A DNA stretch of 64,000 nucleotides from Fallopia convolvulus (lineage: Eukaryota > Streptophyta > Magnoliopsida > Caryophyllales > Polygonaceae). The stretch lies in the NCBI GenBank assembly GCA_964016875.1, contig OZ024736.1:44176707-44240706 (forward strand), in the 5' to 3' direction. Position 1 is the stretch's first letter, and the number at the start of each line of letters is the position of its first letter. This document shows positions 22,980 to 34,539 of the stretch, piece after piece. A program made the translations under genes and the position numbers. A model generated the notes under the pieces. That model was given only the letters and a program-made list of their open reading frames with translations, was not told where the DNA came from and did not search any database.

Positions 22980-23700
22980 CAGATCTAGTCTCTAATCGCA
23001 CACACACAAACAAGATCGAACCAAGAAAGCATAAAGACAAGTGACACAGAGATTGGTTACGCGGTTCGGTGTTAAAACCTACGTCCGCGGAGTCTCAGTG
23101 GGGAGACCCTTCCCAATCCACTATCAAAGCTTTCAAGAATGGTTACACAACTACAACAACTCGGCAAACCAAAAGATCAAGCTAAAACCCTAAGACAAAC
23201 ACACAGAAAGAACCAAACAAGGCAACAAGAAGCAAAGGAAGAAGATCTAGGGTTTCGGGCCCCCAAAGGCTGACGAAGCTTTGAGCTAAAGCCTCGACGA
23301 AAGCTTCCGACGTCTTCTCCGGCAAGAGGATCGTCCCTTCACTCTCTCTCTTCCACCGGCGTCGCACTTTCTCTTTTTCCTCTCTCTCTCTCTCTTTCAG
23401 ATCTGGATCTAGGGTTTGAATGCGGCGAATGAGCTCTCACGAGCTCAAGAGGAGCTTTTATAGTGAGCTCCAGAAGCTTCTCAGAGACGAGCTCAAAACG
23501 CGTCGTTCAATCTTAAGGCGAGCTTCAGCTTTCGGAAATGGGCCAGCCTATTCGTATTGGGCCGAACTCGATGCCTTGGGCCATCCAGCTAAATCACACG
23601 AGCCAGCTCGTTTAAAGACGAGACCGGTTTGTTGCCTCCAAACCGGTGCAAACCCGGAGTGGCATACAAGCCCGGTTCACTTATCAAACCAACTCGTAAA
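22980..23700 (-). repeat. LTR-like block with TATA box (solo LTR or fragment)
   Basis: Read on the minus strand, a CTATAAAAGC TATA motif (near 23,460) is followed by a GA-rich leader (AGAGAGAGAG near 23,390) and then ACCGAACCGCGTAA (near 23,065). That phrase resembles a CCGAACCACGTAAA word often seen near the 3' part of plant LTRs. No partner LTR, PBS or coding region is visible. The open frame at 23,182-23,367 lies inside and is probably not a gene. Up to 25,240 nothing else is seen. Confidence 0.4.
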
Positions 23701-25243
23701 ATAGCTATGAACCCGATTCTCGATTCTTAAGGTCTACCATGATTTTATTATAGTGTGCCATACCAGATTCTATGTCACCTAAATACTTAAACTTGGATTT
23801 ATCAAGCTTAACAGAGCTAATCGGGTCAGGTCGTCACTAAAAGGTTCCATACTTGATACTTGTGTAGTGGTGGGGAAAAGTTGTGGATTTGACACTAAAG
23901 GGATTTTGTTGCATTCGATTTTTGTCCTCTCAATTGGGTCGGGTTTTTGTTTTCTCATGGAATATTATATCTACCTCTACCATGTACACGTATGGGCAGC
24001 CGAAACCAATTCGAAGGGGGAAGATTCTAAATGCAAATGTGGCGACCGTAGTTTATGCTTAAAGCTAAGCGTTTTGATAAGATAAGAAAAAAACAAGGCG
24101 GGCAAAGTTGTACGACGGAGCATCTACAACTTTCGTGGACCGTTTGTTGACAAGGAAATGTAGAAAGAGTCCCAATTTTTAACGTATATTTCCCCATTAT
24201 AAAAATATAAACATTTTTTAGGGTAGAACAAAAAAAAACAAAAACAAATATGGCAATCAAAGAATCTCCTTGATGATTCGATGAATTGGCTTGCAAATGG
24301 CGCAAACAAACGATCCTTTTTGTCCGAGCTGCTCAGGTGTTTGATTCTCACCTTTGTTTACTTCCATTTGGCTTGTTCTCGCCTCATCTTGCAATCCATT
24401 AAAATGAGAGCCCATGCATCTTTTTGTTGGAGGTTTTATTCACCTTAACCATCCTTCCTAGGTTAAGTGTGCTCTGTATCTTTTTTACTCTTTTTCTATA
24501 CATATTTACATGTTTCCGGAGAGCCCATGCAAACTGGAATGGGAATTTGAGTACGGACAATCGAGACTTCTGCTCTTGGATAAATTTATTAGGCAAATCA
24601 ATTGTCATTTTGTAATGCTGCCCCTGATGGCTCTTAGAACTCTGCCTTTCTCCTTTTGTATATTCTCCTCCATAAACCCTTATAAAAATATGCCTGGGTA
24701 CCATGTCATTTAAGGTAGTATAGCTACTACCAATAACTTAAAGTTAGTGGTAGTGGATAACTGTAGATGTTGTAGCAATTGACAGAGCGGTGAAATTAAC
24801 TATACAATGAAGACAAAACAATAATATGTGTTTGCTTGAGAATTGAGATAACTTTTGGGTATATCTTATACATATAAAATGACGAAATAAGACATATGAT
24901 TTATTAAAGAAGTCATGATTTCCCTTTTTGATTGAGAGTAGATATGAGAAAGAAATTTCAAACGCTAGTTCAAATCCCAAAAAGCTTTATAGAATAGCTG
25001 CAAAAAATCAAGTTTCTAAACGCAAGAAATACCTCTACCGTTGATATTCGAAACACCCTAATAGTATTTAAAATGAGATTTTAAAAGATAAACGCTAGCG
25101 TTTTGGGCCTGACAAAACAAAACCTAATTCCCCTATGGATATAAAAATAATTATTGGTTGGGAATCATTATCAAGTAATACCATTTTTTCATATTATAGT
25201 CACTTTCCTCCCCCCTTTCCCTTCCTAGTTGTTATAGAAGTAA

Positions 25244-25290
25244 CTAGCATGACCCGGTCGTGCCATGTACGACAATAATTTAAAAAAAAA
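25244..25290 (-). mobile_element. Helitron-like 3' terminus
   Basis: On the minus strand a hairpin GTCGTACATGGCACGAC is followed about 10 nt later by CTAG (25247-25244) with T outside, the plant Helitron end pattern. The 5' TC end should be at higher coordinates, but I cannot place it. DNA from 25,290 to 27,420 is AT-rich with no gene. Confidence 0.5.
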
Positions 25291-27421
25291 TTATGTAGGA
25301 ATCGTATTTGTTGATTGAATTTTACATAAATTTATTTGACAAAATAAAATAATTTCCTCAATAAAACTTTCAAGCGGGAATTATTATATTACGTATAGAA
25401 TGTAAAAAAATATTTCTTTATTTATAAAAGGATATGCGGTTTAATTTTTAAATGAGACCATCTTATATAATATATATAGGTAAATAAATATTAAAAAAAC
25501 TGAATAATATTTCCATACTCGTTAATTGAATATGGTAAGTATTTCATACTCATTATTTAAATATGGTAAAAAATAGTAATGAATGAGGTAATATTATTAA
25601 TAATATATATTGAAAAAATAATAAGTATCAAATATATAGAAATAAAGATGACAATTAGGATAGAAAAATATGGTAAATTATATAATGTCAAAGATCACGT
25701 AGTAGTAATAACATATAAAATAGTAGATATTATTATTATAATATATATTTAAGGATTGTAAATACTTAAATAAATGAAGGGTAGAAAAGTAAATGGAAAA
25801 ATTAAAACATCTCATGGCATAGTTAAGACGATGACACGTAGGATAGAATGATTCGAGTTTAATAATAGCTAAAAAAAGAAGAAGTGATGCGTGGTTTGGA
25901 CTTGTCATAATATGAAAATGCGGATCAAGCTAAGCGATCACGAGAAAGTAGGAAATTGGACTTGAAAGAGACATGTAAAACTGGCATATATATTTGTTAA
26001 TATTATATCCTTGGCAAAATTACTTCATGACCCTTATTGCATGCAGATCCTAAACTTGCAATATTAAAAATAGATTTTAAAAAAATTAATTAATCCACAA
26101 TTTTTTTTTTTTGCAAATTTTAAGTCCGCATTAAATTCAAGGCTTGTAGCAATTGTGTCGGGAGATTTAGGGTGTGTTTGGACATACAAGTTATTTAACT
26201 AGTTGTAGTTAAAATTGGAATTGTAGTTGGATGACTGGGTAAAATATGAGTTGGTGTTGAAATAAATTACTAAATTGTATTAAACAATTAGTTATAAGTT
26301 ATAACTAGTTACAAGTTACAATTCTTATTTTTTATTTAATAAAAAGAAAAGAATTAATTACTATTGTTTTCATTTTGATTATTTTATTTAAAATAACCCC
26401 TACTAAATATCAAAACCACTTATTTTTTTTGAGATTTTTATTTAGACTAGTTTATCAACTAATACTTAATTGGTTTTGACTTACTAAATACTACTTCCTC
26501 CATTAAGCAATCTTGCTATTATAGGAATTAACATAAAAATTAAGAAACTACTTAATTTTACCTAAATATCCTCTATGATTAATTTTTTTTTAATTTTACT
26601 TTTGGAAATGAGAAAAAAAAAGTTACCTTTTTGGCTATTTTTTGTAAGGATAAAATTGAAAAAATCTTGTCAAAATATGTAAAATGACAAGTATTATTTA
26701 ATAAAAAAATCAGCCTAAAATAACAAGTATTAATAACTAGTTAAAAATAATCATACAACCTCCGGTTCACCTTTCTCTTGATTAAGAAAGTAGGTATGTG
26801 GTCTGCTCAAAAAAAAAAGAAAAAGAAAAAGTAGTTTTTTTTTTGATAGAAAAGAAAAAGTAGTTATGCGGTAACAAGTAACAACAGTTCGTAACCTCGC
26901 ATACGCGAGCGGCCATGCCTTACGTATATGTATGTAGTTTCGACGTCATTCCCCTACGTACGTCCAGATCAAACCAAAGCTCTCTAACGGATCCCCCATA
27001 AATGAAGTGATCGAATAGCTGTACATTGGAATAATTGAGAGGGCCACGTGACAGCGGGTGTAGTGACCAGTGACCACCCATGAGATCGAATAATATATTC
27101 ATGGTCCAACACCCACCATAACTCAAGCCCGTATATGTATATATACGATGTCGTGATAGATGGCCCCCCAATGATTAAACCTGAGCATGCATAGCAACTC
27201 CGATACCAATTAAGGAGCAAGAAAATGCAATTGTTCAAACTCCAAGTTAATAAATGAGCGCTAAGAACCAAGTTCTAAATTATAATGAATAGATAGGCAT
27301 TTTGAATATTTAACTTTTATTCTACGTACGCGTGAGAATATAAAGAGATTTTATAGTTTTGATTGTTCGCGTTTTACATAATGCGTGTTCTTTTTCTAGA
27401 TTTTCTACTTAGCTTTTATAG

Positions 27422-27422
27422 A

Positions 27423-27458
<36 letters not shown>

Positions 27459-27459
27459 A
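27422..27459 (+). repeat. (CT)n(CA)n microsatellite
   Basis: A run of CT dinucleotides is followed directly by a run of CA dinucleotides. It marks the edge of a retrotransposon-like block that extends to about 29,520. Confidence 0.9.
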
Positions 27460-27479
27460 ATGATGACTACGAACCTAGG

Positions 27480-29520
27480 ATTTCTTCTCGTAAATAGCGA
27501 GCTTCTTCAGAACATTTCAACACGTCGACTCTCCATCAACAAGGAGTTATCTTGAGCTAGGGGTGTTTTTCGACCCTTGCAACCTTCGCCTTCTTCAGCT
27601 ATTTACAGACGTAGAAAAAGGTCGGAAGTTGGACTTTGTCGATGTGGGAGATGCAAATTGATCTTTGAGGTGTCGACCCTTGATTGGTGGAATGTGAGGC
27701 TTACGATGTGTTGTGCTACCATTGGTGGAAGATGTGATTTAGTTGGAGATTCGAGATTCTCTGACGTGGGACTAGCGAGCGGACAAGTGCGTGTCCTTTG
27801 TTAATTGGTGGACGAAGAGGTTGATGTGACTTGTATTATAAGTCGGTGGGTTTATCATGAGATGTCATCAATCATCATCATTGGTTGGAGTCTTCATCAT
27901 CTGGTGTTTACCTAGCGCATCGACTAGGAAAGGTAGTCGATTGCCATACGGGATGTGTGCACTGTTTATTTTTGAGTTTCATGGGAGTTTCGATCACTTG
28001 CTCTTGAATCATTATGCTCTTAGTTGATTCTGTGCTCTGTTTGTACATTGGTTAAATTATCTTACCTAGTCAAGTGTGCTTTTTGGGCGAGGAGGTTCCG
28101 GTATTTGTGTATTTTTGTAGGGTACAAATTTCATCAGTATCATCATGCGAGCTTGTGCTAGTCGCGTTTCTCTTACCTCGATGGCTCGATCATCCCTTTT
28201 GTCGTTTAGCACTTAAATTATCTGCACTCCATCATAACCCCATGACGGAAACATGCAACATTGTTTCCTTCCTAGCATGCGAGTTAGTTCACTTGGGATC
28301 TCCCACGACTTAGTATCTTGAAAGAACTTCATCCGATGGGCTTATTTTGGGCTTCAGGATTTTGGGTTGACTGTTTGTTGGGCAGATCATTCAGGCTGAC
28401 TTTTCTTATTGGACCTTGTTTTCATGGGCCGACCCAAAAACACGACTTTATAATTGAACGAATGGTTTTCATCATTCTACACTTCGTCTTCCTCATTTCC
28501 CCCACTTTCTCTCTTTCGTTTATTGTCATCGTGACGTTTTCCCTTTCTGGCGAATTCCAAAATTCTCTCGTTGTCCCAAATGTAGTCTTTCGCTCCTCCG
28601 CGTTTTCAAGTAAGTTTCTTCCTTTCACTGCCTTGCGTTTCTCTGTTTGGCATGACAACATTTTGCCCTACATTTTGGCCACGCTTGACGAATCGTCTTC
28701 CTATAACCATGATCGATGCAAAGAAGTCCTTCTGGTATAGTTTTCTTTTCTGGCGTTGAAAGGCCTTAAAAGGTTGATTTTTTTTGTTTCTTTATTGTTG
28801 TCAAGTTTGGGTTTTGTGGGTTTTTAGTAGGAAACTCGAGCTTTTTTTGTTATTTTGTGAGGCTTTTGGGAGTGGCGTCACCATTTTTTGCATTTGTGTA
28901 GCGACCCCTTTCGTTTTTTTTTGGGTGCCAACGCCGAGGATGGCTTCTAAACATCTTTCTCTTCCCTCTTTTCTTTTGGATTCGGTGAAATTCTTAAGAA
29001 AACTTAATCGGTTTGCCTTCTCTTGATCTCACGTTTTTTTCTTTTTGTTCTATTTTTTCTTAATTTTGTTTCGAAAAATTTGTTGTACTTAAGTGTTGGA
29101 ACGGATATTTTTTTTATCATTGTGACATTGTGATTCCTGCTCTATCTTTCTCTTCTCATGTGTTCTTCTCTTTGATCTTTTTTCTTTATTTCTTTTTCTG
29201 GGTGCTCGTCTTTTTCGCACCCTAGACTTCATGCTCTCTTATGTAGAAGATATCTAGTGAAGAAATTAAGTGATCCTCAAAACCCAGCGCTCTTCATCTT
29301 TACTTTTCAGCTCTTTTATCTCATTTACTTCGTCGAAAACTTCAATCCCTTTCGAAAGTGACCCACACTCGACTATATTCAAGGACATACATTGCTTCGA
29401 CTTTAGTGTAGAGCGAGGAACCACTCGGCTTTGAAGCACGTTCCTTGGACTCTAGCGAATTGGGGTACCGAGAGGTTGGAACCACTCGGCTCCAAAGCAC
29501 GTTTCTTGACAATATTTCAT
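27480..29520 (+). repeat. LTR-retrotransposon-like noncoding block
   Basis: No coding domain is found in about 2 kb of moderately GC-rich DNA. The part at 27,510-27,600 (CAACACGTCGA, TCTTGAG, TGTTTTTCGACCC) recurs at 37,505-37,575, so this is a dispersed family. A repeated GAACCACTCGGCT phrase occurs at 29,421 and 29,478. Frames such as 28,318-28,740 lack any recognisable domain. It most likely represents LTR or leader sequence of a large element. Confidence 0.4.
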
Positions 29521-29875
29521 AAATAAGTTTAATTAAAAAAGGAGATAAAATATGAATAAAATAAAATAAAAAAATATATTTTCAAAATACGAAAGAGATA
29601 ATATTTTAAAAAATAATAATTAATTTAATAAATACGGAGTAACATATAAAGTAATAAGAAAATAAAGAATTTATTTATTGAAAATAATTAAAATATAACT
29701 AATTTTATTTATGATGGGCCAAAATCGTTTCAGTGGCTCGTAAAGTAATGATTAAATAAGATTAATTATTATATTATCTATATTTTTTGATTACTTTCCA
29801 TGTACATAAGATTTGAGATTATCAAATCTTTCAATATATCTATAATATTAAATATTATGTTATCTATATATTTTA

Positions 29876-30163
29876 GAGTTTGGTTCAAATGAAACAAACT
29901 CTTATCCTAAAACGTGAAACAAATGCACTTTTTCTAGTTCGTAGTGCACTTTCATACAAAAGTGCATTGCAAAATACAAAAAGTGCAATCTGAAAAAGTG
30001 CACGATAAAAAATACGAAAAGTGCATTGGAAACTACCTAAAGTACAAATCCGATAAAGTGCACTCTGAAATAGAAAAAGTGCACTACGAACTTAAAAAAG
30101 TGCATTCGTTTCAGGATAAGAGTTCGTTTCAGGATAAGAGTTTGTTTCATTTGAACTAAACTA
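29876..30163. mobile_element. Mutator-like MITE copy 1
   Basis: The 288-bp element has terminal inverted repeats beginning GAGTTTGGTTCAAATGAAAC and a perfect 10-bp flanking duplication ATATATTTTA (29866-29875 and 30164-30173), within the 8-11 bp range of Mutator-like elements. The inside is built from many AAGTGCA/TGCACTT words spaced about 15-25 bp. There is no transposase. Confidence 0.88.
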
Positions 30164-30685
30164 ATATATTTTATTATTTTTAAATGTTATAAACATTTAT
30201 CATTAATTTTTTATAGTAAAAGAAAATCAATAAATGTCTATAAAAATCGTCAAAAGATATCATTTCAAAAGATAAAGATATTTACACTTCTTTTTAAATA
30301 TTTTAAATATTTATCTTTATTTTTAATTGTTTGTATAAGGAATTTGTGAAAAGATATTGCTTTTTTTTTAATATGTTGTGAAGAATATATATTTTGAAAA
30401 GTTAAAATATACTAAATAAGAATTGATTTGATGTTAAAGATAGATTTAAATAGATAAAATGGAATTTAATAAAAAAAAGTTAATAAGCATACAAATTATT
30501 ATTTTTAAATATAAGATAGGACCAGAATCATTCTGGTGGTTAATATATAATTATAGATATTGATTAGGGTAATTTTTTTCCAACTTTTTTTTTCTTTGAT
30601 AAGAGTTTATCTATGTACTTCGTACAAATAATAATCATATTTGATCAAAAAGCTCAATTTCTTTATGATATGAAAATATATTATA

Positions 30686-30977
30686 GAGTTTGGCTCAAAT
30701 AAAACAAAATCTAATTCTGAAACAATTTTTTATCCAGAAACGAATGCATGCACTTTTCCTAGTTCACATTGCACTTTTTTTATTTAAGACTGCACAATTT
30801 TCGGATTTTCATTTTTCGTACTTTATAGTGCACTTTTCGACTTTTTGTAGTGCACTTTTTTATATTGCACCTTTCGTATTTTGCAATGCACTTTCGTATA
30901 AATAGTGCACTACAAATTAGAAAAACGCATTTGTTTCATGTTTAAGGATAAGAGTTTGTTTCATTTGAACCAAACTC
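30686..30977. mobile_element. Mutator-like MITE copy 2
   Basis: The 292-bp sibling of the element at 29,876 starts GAGTTTGGCTCAAAT and ends ATTTGAACCAAACTC. Its 10-bp duplication is ATATATTATA (30676-30685 and 30978-30987). The interior again carries repeated TGCACTTTT words. The stretch between the two MITEs is AT-rich with no gene. Confidence 0.9.
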
Positions 30978-31634
30978 ATATATTATATTGTTCAACCAAT
31001 AAAAGTTTAGATTTGTAACGGAATATATTTTTTAAAAGTGTATCCGAAACCTTTCTCTTTTAGAAAAGTTGCGTTTCTATCGGGAACGATAGAACCTTTT
31101 TTTTGGTTGAAAGAACCATAGAACCATAGAACCTTTAGCACAATATTCCTCACACAAAATAGATTCTTAACAAAAAAGAGAGCGGAGACGACTCTCTTAC
31201 TTTAATTTACAGCTAGCGTGACAACTTGCTAGCTTGGACGCGCCACTTTAATTTGATCCTAGTACACTCGGTACAAATATGGCTAGCTAATAGCCTAATA
31301 GGGATGTAAATGAATAGAGAATATAGAGGTTTATTAGAAATGTGATGTTTAACTCGGTTAAATTTTATTTGTATTCATTTTAATTTGTAAATGAGCTGAG
31401 CTTAAACACAGTTTTAAAGTTTGAAAGATAATAAATGAGTTAACCTTGAGCATAACAAAACTCAAATTATTTTTTCATAAACAAACTTGATTAGGTTGCT
31501 AAATTAATGGCGTAATGTCAAAGTTTAACGTCATTTTTTTATGTGTAACACATACCAAAAGTTGTAAAAATTAAGATGGACCAATATTGGGCAAATAACT
31601 TTACAATAGATTAAGAAAACATTACTATAGATTA

Positions 31635-31662
31635 AGAATTATTATTATTATTATTATTATTA

Positions 31663-31699
<37 letters not shown>

Positions 31700-31700
31700 G
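31635..31700 (+). repeat. (ATT)n microsatellite
   Basis: About 20 near-perfect ATT units are followed by a GATGATGAT/GAAGAAG tail. Neighbouring DNA (31,000-32,580) shows no gene. Confidence 0.95.
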
Positions 31701-32660
31701 TGATGATGATGATGAAGAAGAAAGACAAAGACTCCAAGCGGAGTGTACCTTGCAATAAAAGATGCAAGACAAAGACATATTATTCCAAAGATTGAAATTG
31801 AAGGAGACAACTTTTTTGTGATTAAGGTGATGTCCTTGGCCAATTGAGATGCAGATCACAGACACTCGTTTAAACCTGCTTCTTTTGAGGATGTTAAATT
31901 AATCATGTTTCTCGCCAGGGCAACTCAGTCGCCGACGCAATAGTTAGATTACGAAACTCTAGCTCATGCGATCAGATTAGATTAAATTCAGAGATCCATG
32001 CTCTCATTCGAAAGGATGCGCTAGGATGATTTATTTCAACCTAACTTTTACCTTCTTCAAAAAAAAAAGAGTAACATGACATTAAAAACATTGGATGTAA
32101 ATAGTTGTATTTGATTGAAAAAATATTGATAGAAATTTCTCTGAGTAAGTTGTTCTGTTGTACTATGGTTTTTTTTTCCCTCTTAGGACATAAATTACAT
32201 GATTAGTTTGCTTAGTATATCTACTTTTTTATGCTTGATATGGATGACTTGATAATAAACTTCATTCTTATTTCTCAATGTTGTTTGATTGGTTAGAAAA
32301 TATATGCTTCTTAATTTTATTTGTTTATATTTAAAAAAGTAATGGGCGTAAGGTTGAAGCTGATAAATCTAAGAATGCCTAATAGTATTATTAATTGTTA
32401 TTGAAATATTGGTTCAAAATTATTATCTCGTACATTATTCCGTAGCAAAGAAACACATGTATCTTGGTTTATATGTTCTATTTTTATGTCAAATTATCTT
32501 TAGTTTAATTTATGTGTATTATTTTATTTATACTCGCTTAATTTATCTGAGATTAATTTTTGAGTACTATATCAATGTACAAAATCCGCACCCTGCAGAA
32601 CAATTCTGGATCTGTACCTGTCTCTAAGCCTCGCCCCACCCTTGTTAACACGAGTATTAG

Positions 32661-33040
32661 TAGAGATGGACATGGGCCGGGCTGGGCCGGGCCCGGGCCG
32701 GGCCACCACCGGGCCGGGCCGGAGAAGTAGGGCCCGGGACCGACCCGGTATTGTACCGGGCTGGAGCGGGCCGGGCCCCGGGCCGGGCCGGGCTGATATA
32801 TATCAGCCCGGTCCTTTATTTTTTTTTTTAATAAATAAATTATCCGGGTCGGGCCGGGCCGGGCCGGGCTGGTCCTGGCCCGGCCGGGCCGGGCCGCAAT
32901 TCCCAAACCCAGGCCCGGCCCATGGCCCGGGCGGGTTTGGCCCGGTTGGCCCGCGGGCTGGCCGGGCCGTGCCAATCTGGCCCAGATGGGCGGGCTGGGC
33001 TGGTGCGGGCCGGGCCGTCCCGCACCTTTGGCCATCTCTA
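32661..33040. mobile_element. hAT-type MITE with GGGCC-repeat core
   Basis: The 380-bp element begins TAGAGATGGACA and ends (reverse complement) TAGAGATGGCCA. It is flanked by a perfect 8-bp duplication AGTATTAG at 32653-32660 and 33041-33048. Most of the interior is GGGCCGGGC-type repeats, an abrupt GC island with a short central T-rich/AT segment. Long open frames on both strands come from the repeat and are not genes. Confidence 0.93.
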
Positions 33041-33048
33041 AGTATTAG

Positions 33049-33700
33049 AGACCCGCGAGACCATCCCGTGGTCTCGTACTTATCCCGGTTACGACCCGTC
33101 GAAGAAGAGCCGGTCATTTCGAGCCTAGATCGACCCCAAGCGAGCCGCACCCAAGTAGGGCCCTAAGAGGCGTCCGATTTAAGGGAGGACGTAACAAGAG
33201 GGAAATGGGATTTGGAGAGGGTTGACCTCGGACCCAAATGGAGGAGGAACTCTCGATTCTAACTTAACTTTGGATTAAACTTGATGTGAATATAAAAGAA
33301 TATAATGAAGCCTATATTTATAGGAATAAGGGGGCGTCAATCCTAGCAACAAAAACCTAATGGGCTTGGACCTAATTAGACAAAGGCTAGCCCATTCTAT
33401 AAGGATGGAGTACACGCCTAAAAGGAAAATGACGGAAATAGGGAATACATATAATATTATAACTAAGTTTATCTATGGACCAAGGAGGGCGCCATGGCCT
33501 GGGACGCCTCGGGTTTGAGTCTAAACCGGGGCCAGGTCATCACCACCCAAGTCAGTTCTATAAAGACTCTTTTGCCCTTCAAGATTTACCACGTAGGCCT
33601 GGTTACACGAGGAATATTTTTATAGCTTTGTACGTTATTTTCCTCATTCTTTTCTTTCTTGAAATACTTGGACGAATACTTAGTTCCTAATGATATTTGT
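33049..33700. other. retrotransposon-like debris interrupted by the hAT element
   Basis: Sequence on both sides of the hAT MITE (32,580-32,652 and 33,049-33,560) reads as one GC-moderate noncoding block without a domain, probably LTR-derived. No gene is supported. Confidence 0.35.
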
Positions 33701-33821
33701 TATCATCAAAATTAATTAAGAGATATTTATTCCAGTGTTCGAAACTATCTGTTTCTAACACTGTTCAAACAATATAATTTTACATTTAGAATATATATAG
33801 TGTGCACTATAACATATTACA

Positions 33822-33824
<3 letters not shown>

Positions 33825-33853
<29 letters not shown>
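33825..33853 (+). repeat. (AT)n microsatellite
   Basis: A pure run of AT dinucleotides of about 29 bp lies just before the inverted repeat of the MITE at 33,857. Confidence 0.95.
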
Positions 33854-33855
<2 letters not shown>

Positions 33856-33856
33856 A

Positions 33857-34250
33857 GTTCAAGTAAAACCATTCTTATAGTGTGCCCGTGTGCCCAGTTT
33901 TATATTCATGATTTTGAGTTGTATATTCATGGTTTTATATGACTATATTTATATTTTTGAGTTGCGTATTCATTCTGTTGAGTTACTCAATTTTATGAAT
34001 ATACAAATTAAAAATATGATTATATAACTCTATAAGGATGATAAAGAGATGGAATATTAAGAAAACTTAAAAATACAAAAATATAAAAATATGAATACAC
34101 GACTCAAAAATATGAATATATTTGTAGGAAAAGAATGAATATGCAATACAAAAATATGAATACAATCATACAGTACAATGAATATGCAGCTTAAAATCAT
34201 GAATATAAATTGGACGCACAGTCTCACTCTAAGAATGGTTTTACCTGAAC
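33857..34250. mobile_element. MITE with 21-bp terminal inverted repeats
   Basis: The ends GTTCAAGTAAAACCATTCTTA and TAAGAATGGTTTTACCTGAAC are inverted copies with few mismatches. The interior is AT-rich with repeated ATATTCAT/ATGAATAT words in both orientations. No target duplication is convincing, so superfamily is open. The GTTCAA… start recalls the elements at 29.9 and 30.7 kb. Confidence 0.7.
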
Positions 34251-34433
34251 TCACCCCTCTCTACATAATCATCAGGGTTGATATAAAATAAGGAATACAG
34301 TTTTAGAAGAATGTGCATCATGATCAACATAATGTGTATTGCAAAATTTGTTTTTGAGTTTGGATTCTTGAGCTGGCAGATTCTGGAATATGGTGAGTGG
34401 CGTCTGGCGTACGTAGGTGGCTCACTAGACTTG

Positions 34434-34440
34434 TATAAAT
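34434..34440 (+). promoter_or_regulatory. TATA box of FT-like gene 1
   Basis: TATAAAT lies 100 bp before the chosen ATG (34540). Transcription would start near 34,465, where another in-frame ATG lies. Confidence 0.6.
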
Positions 34441-34539
34441 ACCAATGGCAACAAGGTTAAAAGCATGCCATTCAATTCCAAGACTAGCAAAGCCAAAAAA
34501 CACACAAAAAAGGAAAAAAAAAAGAAAGAAGAAGAATCC

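Noticed and set aside
28318..29026. Hydrophobic frames of 140 and 80 codons that could be membrane proteins
   Set aside because: They lie in a T-rich repeat block, begin at non-ATG or weak starts and show no domain.
32553..33166. Overlapping Pro/Gly/Arg-rich open frames on both strands
   Set aside because: They arise from the GGGCC repeat core of a hAT MITE that has clear ends and target duplication.
33475..33690. Small gene at 33.5 kb
   Set aside because: No domain and located in retrotransposon debris.
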